Made by a program: the position numbers and the translations under genes
The notes under the pieces: model-generated
What the model was told of the DNA's origin: nothing
Seen by the model: only the letters and a program-made list of their open reading frames with translations
Databases searched by the model: none
Part shown: positions 12,658-12,727 of the stretch, piece by piece
Layout of the letters: every line of letters begins with the position of its first letter
How positions within the stretch are numbered: the stretch's first letter is position 1
Assembly (NCBI GenBank): GCA_028290245.1
Contig: JAQGKG010000342.1
Coordinates: forward strand, 1 to 12,727
Direction: 5' to 3'
Length of the DNA stretch: 12,727 nt
Origin: Devosia sp.
GTDB lineage: Bacteria; Pseudomonadota; Alphaproteobacteria; Rhizobiales; Devosiaceae

Positions 12658-12727
12658 GACATCAAACCGCGCCGGGCACGGTTCCTCTAGTTTGGCTCTG
12701 CACAAGCAGGAAATTTCAGACACACAT

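Noticed and set aside
1..12727. Mobile elements, tRNA genes, CRISPR arrays or phage genes
   Set aside because: I saw no transposase or integrase frame, terminal inverted repeats, spaced direct repeats or tRNA-like cloverleaf in any gap.

Overview
The window looks like chromosomal DNA of an alphaproteobacterium of the order Hyphomicrobiales (Rhizobiales). A Devosia-like genus is my best guess from protein wording, but no 16S gene is present to confirm it. The support is the minus-strand block rpmH-rnpA-yidC-engB plus argB, a gene order I recall as typical of Rhizobiales, together with GC-rich codon use, an Omp25-like porin and a near-consensus EcfG (general stress) promoter. I see no tRNA, rRNA, insertion sequence, CRISPR array or origin, and no gene-free stretch over 300 bases.

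Layout. (1) 1-1128, minus: a biosynthetic-type threonine dehydratase gene (ilvA) whose regulatory domain is cut by an in-frame TAA at 49-51. The reading frame continues past the stop with clearly homologous residues to the window edge. (2) 1229-3435, plus: a TetR-family repressor, possibly leaderless, with an operator-like palindrome over its putative promoter, followed by a 14-helix DHA2-type MFS exporter and a strong bidirectional terminator. (3) 3458-5149, minus: a small outer-membrane beta-barrel protein and argB (acetylglutamate kinase of the long, arginine-sensitive type). (4) 5339-9516, plus: an accessory-looking block. It holds an ECF sigma factor and its RskA-type membrane anti-sigma factor (ATGA overlap), a terminator, a secreted fasciclin-domain protein, a highly structured intergenic region, a Tat-type exported MsrB, a 51-residue hydrophilic protein behind an EcfG-like promoter, a class I glutamine amidotransferase and a DUF1801 protein. 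(5) 9525-12657, minus: engB, yidC, rnpA and rpmH, the ribosome biogenesis and membrane insertion block.

How it fits together. Region 5 makes ribosomal protein L34, the RNase P protein, the YidC insertase and the ribosome-assembly GTPase EngB. In relatives argB follows engB directly; here about 4.3 kb of opposite-strand genes separates them. Inside that block, a sigma factor, an RskA-like anti-sigma factor and a fasciclin protein recall the mycobacterial SigK-RskA-MPT70/MPT83 regulon. The neighbouring exported methionine sulfoxide reductase suggests an envelope or redox stress theme. The best leads are the broken ilvA, this sigma/anti-sigma/fasciclin/MsrB cassette, and the hairpin-dense msrB leader. 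I do not see a wholly unknown system.
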